Assembly (NCBI GenBank): GCA_020029615.1
Contig: JAIBJO010000007.1
Span: 1-44,770 of the forward strand
DNA from: Actinomycetota bacterium
Lineage (GTDB): Bacteria > Actinomycetota > Thermoleophilia > Gaiellales > Gaiellaceae
Direction: 5' to 3'
DNA: 44,770 nt
Part shown: positions 14,879 to 23,525 of the stretch, one piece after another
Layout: each line of letters starts with the position of its first letter
Position numbering within the stretch: the stretch's first letter is position 1
Notes under the pieces: generated by a model
Database searches by the model: none
What the model was told of the DNA's origin: nothing
What the model saw: the letters and a program-made list of their open reading frames with translations, nothing else
Made by a program: the position numbers and the translations under genes

Positions 14879-17812
14879 CTACGCGCGATAGCCGAGTGCC
14901 TCGCGCACGATCCGGTCCTGCTCGCGATGGTGGAGCCCCGGGTATCCCTCGCTCGGGCTGGCGCGCCAGGCTCGGCCGACGTAGAGGACGCTGACCGCGT
15001 GAGGGGCGTGCGCAGCGGCCTCGTCGAGCCGGTGCCGCAACGAGCGCCAGGCACCCATGTTCTGCGGCTCCTCCTGCGTCCACACGATCTCGCGCACCTC
15101 CGGGTACGACGCCACGAGCGACGCCACCGCCTCGACCGGAAACGGATAGAGCTGCTCGATCCGCGCCACGCCGACGGTCGGCGACGAGGCGCGAAGCTCG
15201 TGGCCGACGACGTCGTAGTACACCTTCCCGCTGCACAGGACCAGGCGCCGCGCTGCGCCGTGATCGACACCGGGATCGTCGAGCACCGGCCGGAACGATC
15301 GCTGCGTCAGGTCCTCGAGCGTGGACGTCGCCTGCCGCAGCCTGAGCAATCCCTTCGGGGTCATGACGACGAGCGGGCGTGCGGTCGCGTCGAGGGCCTG
15401 ACGGCGGAGGAGATGGAAGAACTGCGCTGCTGTGGTGCAGTTGACGACACGGATGTTGTCCTGCGCCGCCTGCTGCAGGAACCGCTCGAGGCGCGCGCTC
15501 GAGTGCTCCGGGCCGTTTCCCTCGTAGCCGTGCGGGAGGAGGAGCGTGAGCCTCGACGTCTGCCCCCATTTCGACCGTCCAGACACGATGAACTGGTCGA
15601 CGACGATCTGCGCGCCGTTGACGAAGTCGCCGTACTGCGCCTCCCAGAGGACGAGCGCGTCCGGGGCCGCGATGGAGTAGCCGTGCTCGAAGCCGAGCGC
15701 AGCGAACTCGGACAACGGCGAGTTGTAGATCTCGAACGACGCAGCTGCCGTGGGGAGCTCCTGCAGCGGGGTGAACGTCTCGCCCGTTCGGGGATCGTGG
15801 AGCACCGCGTGACGGTTGGAAAACGTGCCCCGCTCGGTGTCCTGACCGGAGAGGCGGATCGGGATCCCTTCCTCGAGCAGCGAGGCGTATGCGAGCGCTT
15901 CGGCGTGCCCCCAGTCGATCCCACCGTCGAGCATCGCCTCGCGGCGACGCCCGAGCTGGCGAGCGAGCTTCGGGTTCACCTCGAAGCCTTCCTTGACACG
16001 GAGCAGCTGCTCGTTGAGCTCGAGAAGGCGCTCGGCCGGCACCGCCGTCACGACCTGCGCCCCCGTGTCTCCGGGAATCCTCGGCTCGACGGTCGGCTCG
16101 GGCCCGGCGAACGACGCGCGGAGCCGATCGTGCACCCCGCGCAGCTCGTCGAGCGTCGCCTCGAGCAGTTGGCTCGCTTCAGCATCGGTGAGAATGCCGT
16201 CGGCGACGAGCTTGGCGGCGTAGGTCTCGCGAACCGGCGCTTGTCGCTTGATGCGCTCCGCCTGCAGCGGCTGCGTGTACGCCGCCTCGTCCTGCTCGTT
16301 GTGCCCGAAGCGCCGATAGCCGACGAGGTCGATCACGACGTCGTGCCCGAACTCTGCTCGATAGGCGAGCGCGAGCCGGATTGCCGACAACGCCGCTTCG
16401 GGATCGTCGGCGTTGACGTGGATGATCGGGACGTCGAAGCCCTTCGCAAGATCGCTCGAGTACCGCGTTGAGCGGCCTTCCACGGGCTCCGTCGTGAACC
16501 CGATCTGGTTGTTGGCGATGACGTGGAGCGTCCCGCCCGTCGAATAGCCGTCGAGCGAGTGGAAGTTGAACGTCTCCGCCACGACACCCTGCCCCGTGAA
16601 GGAAGCGTCGCCGTGGATGAGAATTGGCAGCGCGATCGTCGTGTCGTGAACTCCGGCCCCGTGCGAGCGGTCCGTCTGCTCGGCGCGCGCAAGCCCCTCG
16701 ACCACAGGGTCAACCGCCTCGAGATGGCTTGGGTTCGCGGCCAGCGTCACCTGCACCTCGCCCGCTCGCGTCGTCCGCGTCTCGGACGCGGCGAGGTGGT
16801 ACTTCACGTCGCCCGTCCCGCCCTCGGGATCGGCCATGAGCGCGTCGATGCTCCGCTCGCCTTCGAACTCTCGAAGAAGCGCCGTGTACGGCCTCCCGAC
16901 CGTGTGCGCGAGGACGTTGAGTCGCCCGCGATGCGCAATGCCGATCAGCACCTCGTGCGCTCCGCCTTCCGCGGCGAGCTCGATCGCCTCGTCGAGCATC
17001 GGCACGAGTGCATCGAGCCCCTCGATCGAGAACTGCGTCTGGCCGATGAACGCACGGCGCAGGTACGTCTCGAATGCCTCCACCCGAGCGAGTCGCTCGA
17101 GCAGCACACGGCGCTCGGATGGGTCGAGCGGCTGCCGGAAGCGCCCGGTCTCGATCGCCTGGCGCAGCCAGATGCGCTCCGCGTGATCGGAGATGTGCTC
17201 TATCTCATAGGCGATCGTCCCCGTGTAGACCTCGCGCAGTCTCGGCAGCGCCTCGAGCAGCGACTTGCCGGGCACGGAGAGGCGAAGCAGACGAGAGGGG
17301 ATGCGTGCCTGCAGCTCCTGCGTCAACGGTGGCTGAAGCTCCGTCTCGTCGAGCGCAGGGTCGCCCATGGGCTCGGAGCCGAGCGGGTCGAGGCGGGCAT
17401 TCAAGTGCCCGTGCATGCGATACGCCTTGACGAGCGACATCGCTGCGGCCACCCCTGCGAGAAGCTCCGAGTCGTCGACCGGCGCGTCGGCCTCAGTCTC
17501 GTGCGGTTCGGGCGCGGGCGCCTGAGCGACAGTCGGGGGGAGCATTGGCTCCAGTGGCGGCCCACCGGTATCGGGCGACGAGGTCGCCGGCTCCTCGAGC
17601 AGGACGCCGGCCGGGACTTCGTGCCCGTCGTCAGACGGGCGGCGAGCGCCCAGGCGCGTCAGGCCCGGAAGCGCGGAGAGCACGCGCTCGTCTGCACCTT
17701 CGAAGAACTCGCGCCATGCGGGGTCGACTCCCGCGGGGTTGTCGAGGTACTGCTCGAGGAGCTGACCGACGTACCCGGTGTTCAGACCCGAGGGCTCGAG
17801 AGACGAAGCCAC
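14879..17812 (-). CDS. sucA: 2-oxoglutarate dehydrogenase E1 component
   Basis: 977 residues, close to E. coli SucA (about 930). It catalyses thiamine diphosphate-dependent decarboxylation of 2-oxoglutarate and succinyl transfer to lipoamide of E2 in the TCA cycle. N-terminus has the family motif NTGYVGQLLEQYLDNPAGVD and WREFFEG; then AYRMHGHLNARLDPLG; HRGRLNVLAHTVG; the ThDP-binding HGDASFTGQGVVAETFNF and IANNQIGFTT; FGHNEQDE; and the C-terminal transketolase-like half with SLLLPHGYEG-type and MTPKGLLR phrases. The acyltransferase domain fused to E1 in mycobacterial Kgd is not present. A TACAAC sits 7 nt before the GTG start and there is no ribosome binding site, so a leaderless mRNA is plausible. 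Confidence 0.95.
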   Translation of the reverse strand: MASSLEPSGLNTGYVGQLLEQYLDNPAGVDPAWREFFEGADERVLSALPGLTRLGARRPSDDGHEVPAGVLLEEPATSSPDTGGPPLEPMLPPTVAQAPAPEPHETEADAPVDDSELLAGVAAAMSLVKAYRMHGHLNARLDPLGSEPMGDPALDETELQPPLTQELQARIPSRLLRLSVPGKSLLEALPRLREVYTGTIAYEIEHISDHAERIWLRQAIETGRFRQPLDPSERRVLLERLARVEAFETYLRRAFIGQTQFSIEGLDALVPMLDEAIELAAEGGAHEVLIGIAHRGRLNVLAHTVGRPYTALLREFEGERSIDALMADPEGGTGDVKYHLAASETRTTRAGEVQVTLAANPSHLEAVDPVVEGLARAEQTDRSHGAGVHDTTIALPILIHGDASFTGQGVVAETFNFHSLDGYSTGGTLHVIANNQIGFTTEPVEGRSTRYSSDLAKGFDVPIIHVNADDPEAALSAIRLALAYRAEFGHDVVIDLVGYRRFGHNEQDEAAYTQPLQAERIKRQAPVRETYAAKLVADGILTDAEASQLLEATLDELRGVHDRLRASFAGPEPTVEPRIPGDTGAQVVTAVPAERLLELNEQLLRVKEGFEVNPKLARQLGRRREAMLDGGIDWGHAEALAYASLLEEGIPIRLSGQDTERGTFSNRHAVLHDPRTGETFTPLQELPTAAASFEIYNSPLSEFAALGFEHGYSIAAPDALVLWEAQYGDFVNGAQIVVDQFIVSGRSKWGQTSRLTLLLPHGYEGNGPEHSSARLERFLQQAAQDNIRVVNCTTAAQFFHLLRRQALDATARPLVVMTPKGLLRLRQATSTLEDLTQRSFRPVLDDPGVDHGAARRLVLCSGKVYYDVVGHELRASSPTVGVARIEQLYPFPVEAVASLVASYPEVREIVWTQEEPQNMGAWRSLRHRLDEAAAHAPHAVSVLYVGRAWRASPSEGYPGLHHREQDRIVREALGYRA

Positions 17813-17842
17813 GTCAGACGTTGTAGCAGCGCCCCAAGGCCC

Positions 17843-18091
17843 CTAGAACAGTGCGTTATCGGTCGTGATCGCGATCACCATGCCGAAGAAGAACGCGAGG
17901 CCGCCCACCGCGACCGACACGGCCGCCAGCGTACGATGAGCGTCCGTCATTCGCACGGCGACGAGGGCGACGACGATCGCGGCGGGCGCGAGCACCCCGG
18001 GAGCGCGGGCCACGGCAATCGCAGAGAGCGCGAGTGAGAAGGCGCAGAGAAACCCCGCGACTCTGTCCGCACTCCTGGCGGAAGCCTCCAT
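17843..18091 (-). CDS. Small two-helix membrane protein
   Basis: 82 residues from the ATG at 18091, which overlaps the stop of the preceding gene in TGATG. Two or three hydrophobic segments (FLCAFSLALSAIAVA, VLAPAAIVVALVAVRM, VGGLAFFFGMVIAI) predict a small integral membrane protein. No family recognised. The overlap indicates translational coupling with the upstream membrane protein. Confidence 0.55.
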   Translation of the reverse strand: MEASARSADRVAGFLCAFSLALSAIAVARAPGVLAPAAIVVALVAVRMTDAHRTLAAVSVAVGGLAFFFGMVIAITTDNALF

Positions 18092-18348
18092 CAGGCCGTC
18101 CGAGCTCGGCGTGCGCCGGCACGACGCCCCGCCGGTCGATTGGGTCGCATGCCTGGTCGGGCAGATCGCCGGCGCCTCCACTCGTTCCAGCCGCACGGGG
18201 TGAGCGGCGCGAGGACGCCGACGTTGTCGCTCTCGCCCGTCGGCCGAGGCTCCGCGCGAACGGCCCACCAGACGACAGTCAGCAGGTACACGAGTGGGAG
18301 CTTGAGCACCACGAGCATGAAGAGTGCTTCCCAGACCGAGACGGACAT
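18091..18348 (-). CDS. Small single-pass membrane protein
   Basis: 85 residues from the ATG at 18348. A TAGACT box ends 7 nt before it, fitting a leaderless transcript; a GTG at 18387 behind AAGGA is an alternative start adding 13 residues. One strong membrane segment (ALFMLVVLKLPLVYLLTVVWW) is followed by a basic, probably cytoplasmic tail rich in Arg. Function unknown. It is coupled to the next small membrane gene by a 1-nt stop/start overlap and is divergent from the glycoside hydrolase gene at 18482. Confidence 0.5.
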   Translation of the reverse strand: MSVSVWEALFMLVVLKLPLVYLLTVVWWAVRAEPRPTGESDNVGVLAPLTPCGWNEWRRRRSARPGMRPNRPAGRRAGARRARTA

Positions 18349-18481
18349 TCCGAGGAGTCTAATGGCAGGATCCAGCGCCTGGAACACGGCGTCCTTACAC
18401 AAGCCTCATACCCGAAACGCTAGGGTGCGGGGGCTTTCCAGCCTCTCTCCCGTCGACTCTCGCCGCCTCAAGGAGACATTC

Positions 18482-19891
18482 GTGAGACGTACCGTTCGCC
18501 TCGTCGTAGCCCTGTTCGTCCTGGGAGCCCTCGCGGCACCAGCGGCGCTCGCGGCCGAGCGCATGTGGATCGGCTTCCACGACGACCCGAGCTTCCGCTG
18601 GGTCGGTGATCGCGCGGTACGAATCCAAACGTCGGGACAGACCAACGCAAGCATCATGCGATTGCTCGTTCAGTGGAACCTCGCGGCCAAGACCCGTCCG
18701 GCGGACGCGGCGGATCCGTTCGACCCCGCATACATCCTCGACGACATCGACGAGGCCGTACGGGCCGCTCAGGACAACGACCAAGAGGTCGTCCTCACGA
18801 TCTCGGGAACTCCGCGCTGGGCGAACGGCGGTAAGAGCCCGAACGTCATGCCGACGAGGATCTCCGACTTCACGTCGTTCGCCCGGGCTATCGCCAGTCG
18901 TTACTCCGGCCGCTTCATGGGCTACCCGTTCGTCCGCTTCTGGTCGATCTGGAACGAGCCAAATCTGCAGACGTTCCTAACGCCTCAGTTCAACGCGGCA
19001 GGGAAGTCGGTCGCACCCGCCAACTACGCGAAGCTCGCCGCGGCCGCCTACGCGGGGATCAAGGCCGGCAATCCCCAGGCGCAGATTGCCATCGGCGAGA
19101 CCTCTGCCCGGGGGACCGACAGGCCGGCCGGACTGCGTCCTACGCACTCGCCGGGCAAGTTCGCGGAGCTCGTCGCGAAAGCAAGTCCGACGCTCAAGTT
19201 CGACGCCTGGTCACACCACCCGTACCCTTCGGTCCCGAGCTCTCCTCCGTCGCAGGTCGTGAGGTGGCCGAACGTCTCGTTGGCTTCCCTTCCCCGCTTC
19301 GACGAGAGCCTCAAGAAGTGGTTCAAGCGCAAGTCGGTTCCGATCTGGATCACCGAGTACGGGCATCAGACCAAGCCACCGGATGCCCTCGGTGTCTCGT
19401 ACGCGACGCAGACCGCCTTCATCCAGCAGTCGATCTCGATGGCGACGAGCCTCCCGTTCGTCCACATGTTCATCTGGTTCGTCTTCCAGGACGATCAAGG
19501 CCAGCCGTGGGAGTCGGGTGTCTACGCCGCGAACGGTGCCGCGAAGGGCGCCTCCCCGGCGCGATTCACGGCGAGCGCGAGACCGCTTGACGCGCGGAAC
19601 GGAGTGCTCCAGATCAAGGGTGGCACGCCGACACCTCTCGTCAACCTCTACGCGCGCCGCTACTGCGCGACGAACGCGACCGGGTCAGCCATCGGGATGA
19701 CGTGGCGCGTCTTCAGGGGAGGCAAGCTCATCGCTGTCGGACAGCAGTCGTCCCCGTTGCGCGTGGATTGCACGATCAGCGCACGGCTTCGTTTCGACGC
19801 CGTCAAGGGCCAGACCTACACGGCGACGTTCGCGCTCAACGACATCAGCGGAGTCGTGCTCAACCGCCGGTTGACGATTCGCGGAGTCTAG
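18482..19891 (+). CDS. Secreted clan GH-A glycoside hydrolase-like protein
   Basis: 469 residues from GTG with AAGGAG 6 nt upstream, opening a signal peptide (RRTVRLVVALFVLGALAAPA). The TIM-barrel region (about 30-350) has the acid/base motif FWSIWNEPN (Glu159) and the nucleophile motif PIWITEYGH (Glu292), the pair expected for retaining clan GH-A enzymes such as GH5/GH39. Further barrel features are VVLTISGTPRWANGG and FDAWSHHPYP. A C-terminal beta domain of about 110 residues contains two cysteines (RRYCATN, RVDCTIS). The substrate is unknown; the neighbouring sugar genes suggest an extracellular polysaccharide. Confidence 0.85.
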   Translation: MRRTVRLVVALFVLGALAAPAALAAERMWIGFHDDPSFRWVGDRAVRIQTSGQTNASIMRLLVQWNLAAKTRPADAADPFDPAYILDDIDEAVRAAQDNDQEVVLTISGTPRWANGGKSPNVMPTRISDFTSFARAIASRYSGRFMGYPFVRFWSIWNEPNLQTFLTPQFNAAGKSVAPANYAKLAAAAYAGIKAGNPQAQIAIGETSARGTDRPAGLRPTHSPGKFAELVAKASPTLKFDAWSHHPYPSVPSSPPSQVVRWPNVSLASLPRFDESLKKWFKRKSVPIWITEYGHQTKPPDALGVSYATQTAFIQQSISMATSLPFVHMFIWFVFQDDQGQPWESGVYAANGAAKGASPARFTASARPLDARNGVLQIKGGTPTPLVNLYARRYCATNATGSAIGMTWRVFRGGKLIAVGQQSSPLRVDCTISARLRFDAVKGQTYTATFALNDISGVVLNRRLTIRGV

Positions 19892-19899
19892 CTAGGGGC

Positions 19900-20544
19900 T
19901 CACCCCTCCCAGCGCAGGACCTGCATTCCCTCCCACCACTGCGGATTTCCGCGATCCTTGCCGTCGACGGTGAGGATCCGACGAGCGCGAGGCTGCTCCG
20001 CGACGTAGTCGTCCATGGCTCGCTCGACTTGCTCCCAGTCGGTGTCGTCGACGATGAGAAGGGCGCCTGGCGCAAGGCACGCCTCCGCAATCCGCAGCCC
20101 CTCGAGTTGTGCCTCGTAGGTGTGCAGCGCGTCGTAGTACCAGACGCCGACACGCGCGTCGTTCAGCGCGCCTGCGGGGACGAGCTCGAAAACGTCGCCG
20201 ACGAGGAGCTCCGGCCGCGGAAGGCCGAATGCCGTGAGGTTACGCTCCACCACGTCGAGAGTAGCGTCGCGGAACTCGAAGCTGTCGACGCCGACGAATC
20301 GCCGGTGCTCGTTGCCCAGCATCGCGGCGACGAGGCTGGCGCCGTGAAAAACGCCGACCTCGACGTATGTCTCCCCGTCATCCAGGCACGACGCGGCCAG
20401 GTTGAGAAGTGCGAAGTTGTTCTCCTTCGCGAGGTTCTCGACATCGCTGACGATCCTCGCGAATCGTCGATCGCGCGGGTGCTCCGACTGCGGGAAGTCG
20501 TCGAACAGACGAGGGAGCTCGCGGAGGAAGCGATCGGCGTCCAC
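19900..20544 (-). CDS. Class I SAM-dependent methyltransferase (Methyltransf_24-like)
   Basis: 214 residues from GTG. The Rossmann motifs are clear: TYVEVGVFHGASLVAAML (motif I, AdoMet binding), RRFVGVDSFEF with the acidic residue after strand 2, VWYYDALHTYEAQ (motif similar to sugar-cluster O-methyltransferases) and LAPGALLIVDDTDW. This subgroup often methylates sugars or small molecules in exopolysaccharide loci, which fits the neighbours, but the acceptor is unknown. No Shine-Dalgarno precedes GTG. Convergent with the GH-A gene; the stops are 8 bp apart. Confidence 0.82.
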   Translation of the reverse strand: MDADRFLRELPRLFDDFPQSEHPRDRRFARIVSDVENLAKENNFALLNLAASCLDDGETYVEVGVFHGASLVAAMLGNEHRRFVGVDSFEFRDATLDVVERNLTAFGLPRPELLVGDVFELVPAGALNDARVGVWYYDALHTYEAQLEGLRIAEACLAPGALLIVDDTDWEQVERAMDDYVAEQPRARRILTVDGKDRGNPQWWEGMQVLRWEG

Positions 20545-20638
20545 GGGGGGAGGATTGCAGAGACGAAGATCGGGTAGCGTCCGAAGCCATGCCCGCGGCG
20601 CGCCGAGACCGGTTCGGACTCCGAAACGCGTAGGCCGT

Positions 20639-21850
20639 GTGAACGTCCGGAGCGCCCTCGCGAGGTTGACGACGCCGACGATGGCGCCCTTCTGGACGAT
20701 GATCGCGATTCGCGTCGGCTACTGGCTCGCAGCGATCGTAGCGCTGCTCTGGGTACCGCTCCCGCACAACGTCCCGAACTTCCCCGCCGATGGCCCACAC
20801 CTGAGCCTCGTGTTCAACGTGTTCGCGCAATGGGACTCCGGATGGTTCATCCGCATTGCCGACCGCGGGTACGACGTGGAGCAGAGCGCCTCCTTCTTCC
20901 CGCTGTACCCGATGGTCGTCAGGGGAGTCGCTGCGGCTCTCCACTCGACCGTGATCGCCGGAGTCGTGGTCTCCCTCGTTGCGGCGGGGGTCGCGGCGAT
21001 TGCCGTCTTCAAGATCGCGCAGCGCCTGGTAGGCGACGCGGTCGCCTCGGACAGCGTGCTACTCCTCGCGCTGTTCCCCTTCGCGTTCGTCTTCACCGCC
21101 GTCTATTCGGACGCGCTCTTTCTCGCGCTTGCGAGCTGGTCTTTCGTGGCGGCGATGCGTCGGCGAGCGATCCTGGCGGGGGTCCTCGGAGGGCTCGCGG
21201 TCGCGACGAGGCCGACCGGCCTTGCCCTACTGCCGGCGCTCCTCGTGTTGCTGTGGCCTGAGGAGCGAACGGTTCGATCGATAGTGCGGCCGCTCGCGTT
21301 GATCCTGCTTCCCGCGGCCTTCGGAGCCTACGCCCTCTACCTCCATGTGCACTTCGACGATGCCGGAGCCTTCTACCACTCCCAGAGCGTCTTCTGGCTT
21401 CGTGAAACCCACACCTCGGGACCACTCCAGGGAGTATGGGACGCTCTTCGCACCGCCAAGGAAGGGGCGGCCGAGCTCGTTCTTCACTTGCCCGCCGACA
21501 ACGGGTTTCCGACAGGCTTCGAGGAGTCCCAGCAGCGAGGCACATGGAATCTCCTGCAGGCGGTGCTCCTCATCTCGGCGGCCGGCCTGACGTGGGTGGC
21601 GTGGAAACGCCTCGGGTCCGCTTTCGGCCTCTACTCCGCCGCGGTCATCGCCATCGTCCTGAGCTCCCCGGCTGCGGTCGTTCCGCTGGTCAGCATCCCC
21701 CGCTTCTTGATTGCCGACTTCCCGCTGTTCATTGCTCTCGCCGCCGTTGCGGCGCCGCGCCCGAGGTTACGTCTCGGGCTCATCATCGGGTTCGCCGCCG
21801 TTGGCGGGATGGTGGCCGTTGGGTTCTCTCGCGGCGCATGGATCGCGTGA
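20639..21850 (+). CDS. PIG-V-type mannosyltransferase-like membrane protein
   Basis: 403 residues from GTG (a downstream ATG near 20681 is also possible). Multi-spanning GT-C protein with the luminal-loop motifs of the PIG-V/GPI mannosyltransferase II family: FAQWDSGWFIRIADRGYD then SASFFPLYP, and ATRPTGLALLPALL after the second helix pair. GT-C enzymes use polyprenyl-phosphate sugars on the outer face of the membrane. About ten membrane segments. Bacterial members of this family are uncharacterised in most cases; mannose as donor is a family-based inference. Divergent from the methyltransferase gene. Confidence 0.8.
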   Translation: MNVRSALARLTTPTMAPFWTMIAIRVGYWLAAIVALLWVPLPHNVPNFPADGPHLSLVFNVFAQWDSGWFIRIADRGYDVEQSASFFPLYPMVVRGVAAALHSTVIAGVVVSLVAAGVAAIAVFKIAQRLVGDAVASDSVLLLALFPFAFVFTAVYSDALFLALASWSFVAAMRRRAILAGVLGGLAVATRPTGLALLPALLVLLWPEERTVRSIVRPLALILLPAAFGAYALYLHVHFDDAGAFYHSQSVFWLRETHTSGPLQGVWDALRTAKEGAAELVLHLPADNGFPTGFEESQQRGTWNLLQAVLLISAAGLTWVAWKRLGSAFGLYSAAVIAIVLSSPAAVVPLVSIPRFLIADFPLFIALAAVAAPRPRLRLGLIIGFAAVGGMVAVGFSRGAWIA

Positions 21851-21855
21851 GTGCG

Positions 21856-23427
21856 TCACCGTGTCGAGCTCCGCATCGGCCTCGACGCCGGTCCCGGCTT
21901 CCCGTCGAGGTTGTGGGGGATGACGCGATACCAACTCGTGCGTGCGCCTGAGCTAAGGTCGATGTAACCGTCGTCGAGATCGGTCACGCACAGCTTGCAG
22001 ACGGTCCTCCACGGACCAGCTGTGCCGGCCGAACGCTGGACGCTGTAGTTCTTCGCGCCGGCCGAGCCCTGCCAGTAGACCCGGGCGCCGATCCGTCCGA
22101 TGAAGCTCGTCGGGCCGAATGCGACGGACGTGACGATCGGCGTCGGAGGAATCGCGTGCGCCGGCACCCGCAGTCCGCTCATTCGGAAGTTGTGGCTCCG
22201 GATGATCTGTGCGCGTGCGGCCATGTCTGCAGGCGTGTTGACCATGGTTTGAATCCCGGTGTAGTACAAGGCCCACCACTGCCCGCTCTCACCCGAGTGG
22301 GCGATCGTCGGATCGGAGGTGTCGGCCGGGATCGGCATCCAGCCGTGGCCGTCCTTGTGGCCCAGGAGCGCCCAGAACGCATCGCCCGCGATCTCGGAGG
22401 CTGCCTTCTCGAGCGACCCGAGGAAGCTACGCAGGCCGTTCAGAGTCGCGTGGTTGGTGCGATCCCAGCCGTACTCGTAGGCGACGAACGGCTTGCCGGA
22501 ACGCTTGCACTTCGCGATGCCGCGCCTCACCGAAGCCAGCGGCTGATTCCAGTGCGGATAGACGAAGCTCACGCAGACGTCGACGTCGCGGATGCCCGCG
22601 TTCTCGCGCCCGGACAGAACGAGGTGGCGTCTGTCGATGCTGCGGATATAGCCGGCGATCCGCCTGGTCCAAGTGACGGGACTGCCGCCACCGTTCAGGA
22701 GGTCCCAACCGAAGATCGTCGGGTCGTCCTTGTACGCGACGCCCGTGTAGACGTTCACGTGCTCGAGCAGCTCCTCGATGTGCGCCTCGACGTCGCCGAT
22801 CACCGTTTCGTCGGTCCAGAACGGCGGCATGTCGACGAGCGAGCAGTTGGGGACGGAGATGTCCCGCCAGCGGAGGTAGACGCAACCCGTTCCGCCCGCA
22901 CGCGCATCGTCGCCGACGATCGTGGGGATGATCTTCATGCCGTGTGCACGTGCGGACCTGAGCGCGTAGTCGATTCGCTCGAGAGCAGCTCGGTTGAAGT
23001 GCCCGCGAGTCGGCTCGATACAGTGCTCGCAGCCGACCGAGTCGCCCATCGTCTGACTTCGGACGACCCTGACCCCCATTGCCCTCGCCGTCGCCATCGC
23101 ATCGTCGATCTCGTAGTTGCTCGGATAGTGCGGGCCATTCGGATCGAAAGGGCCGTACCCGGTCAGGCCGAGCCACTCGATGTTCGCACCCCCGAAACGG
23201 AACGGGCGACCCGCCACGAGAAGGCGCATCCCCGATCGAGTCACGAACGAGTCGGCAAACTGCTGAAGCCTACGCGGGCGGAGCGTGGAAACCGGATCCT
23301 GAAAGGGTCGGACCGCGGCAGATGCGGGCGTCGCCGACGCTCCCGGCATCACGAGCACGGCAGGAAGGACGACGAGGAGCGACGCGATGAGCGGGCGGGC
23401 ACGGATCGCATATGGAGTGACTCTCAT
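21856..23427 (-). CDS. Secreted GH5-like (mannanase-type) protein lacking the acid/base glutamate
   Basis: 523 residues from the ATG that follows AAAGGAC and opens a signal peptide (basic MRVTPYAIRAR, hydrophobic core, Ala-rich site). The barrel begins with RFGGANIEWLGL and GVRVVRSQTMGDSVGC, as in GH5 endo-mannanases, and has YEYGW with Glu318 at the nucleophile position. The acid/base position, normally N-E-P, reads GWDLLNGGGSPV: Asn245 is followed by Gly246. Residues about 430-523 form a fibronectin-like beta domain with paired Cys. It may bind rather than cut glycan, or use another acid. It diverges from the DUF6259-like gene. Confidence 0.78.
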   Translation of the reverse strand: MRVTPYAIRARPLIASLLVVLPAVLVMPGASATPASAAVRPFQDPVSTLRPRRLQQFADSFVTRSGMRLLVAGRPFRFGGANIEWLGLTGYGPFDPNGPHYPSNYEIDDAMATARAMGVRVVRSQTMGDSVGCEHCIEPTRGHFNRAALERIDYALRSARAHGMKIIPTIVGDDARAGGTGCVYLRWRDISVPNCSLVDMPPFWTDETVIGDVEAHIEELLEHVNVYTGVAYKDDPTIFGWDLLNGGGSPVTWTRRIAGYIRSIDRRHLVLSGRENAGIRDVDVCVSFVYPHWNQPLASVRRGIAKCKRSGKPFVAYEYGWDRTNHATLNGLRSFLGSLEKAASEIAGDAFWALLGHKDGHGWMPIPADTSDPTIAHSGESGQWWALYYTGIQTMVNTPADMAARAQIIRSHNFRMSGLRVPAHAIPPTPIVTSVAFGPTSFIGRIGARVYWQGSAGAKNYSVQRSAGTAGPWRTVCKLCVTDLDDGYIDLSSGARTSWYRVIPHNLDGKPGPASRPMRSSTR

Positions 23428-23525
23428 CGCTTGGTCGTCCTTTCGCTCGACAAGGCTGTCCCAGCGGCGCCGTCGCGCACGCCGACATGATGGCCGTCTC
23501 TCATGAGCAACGAGACCAGGGCGAG

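Noticed and set aside
14927-18037. Two open frames of over 500 codons on the plus strand opposite sucA
   Set aside because: Shadows of sucA; composition is dominated by Arg, Glu, Val and Leu without protein-like motifs.
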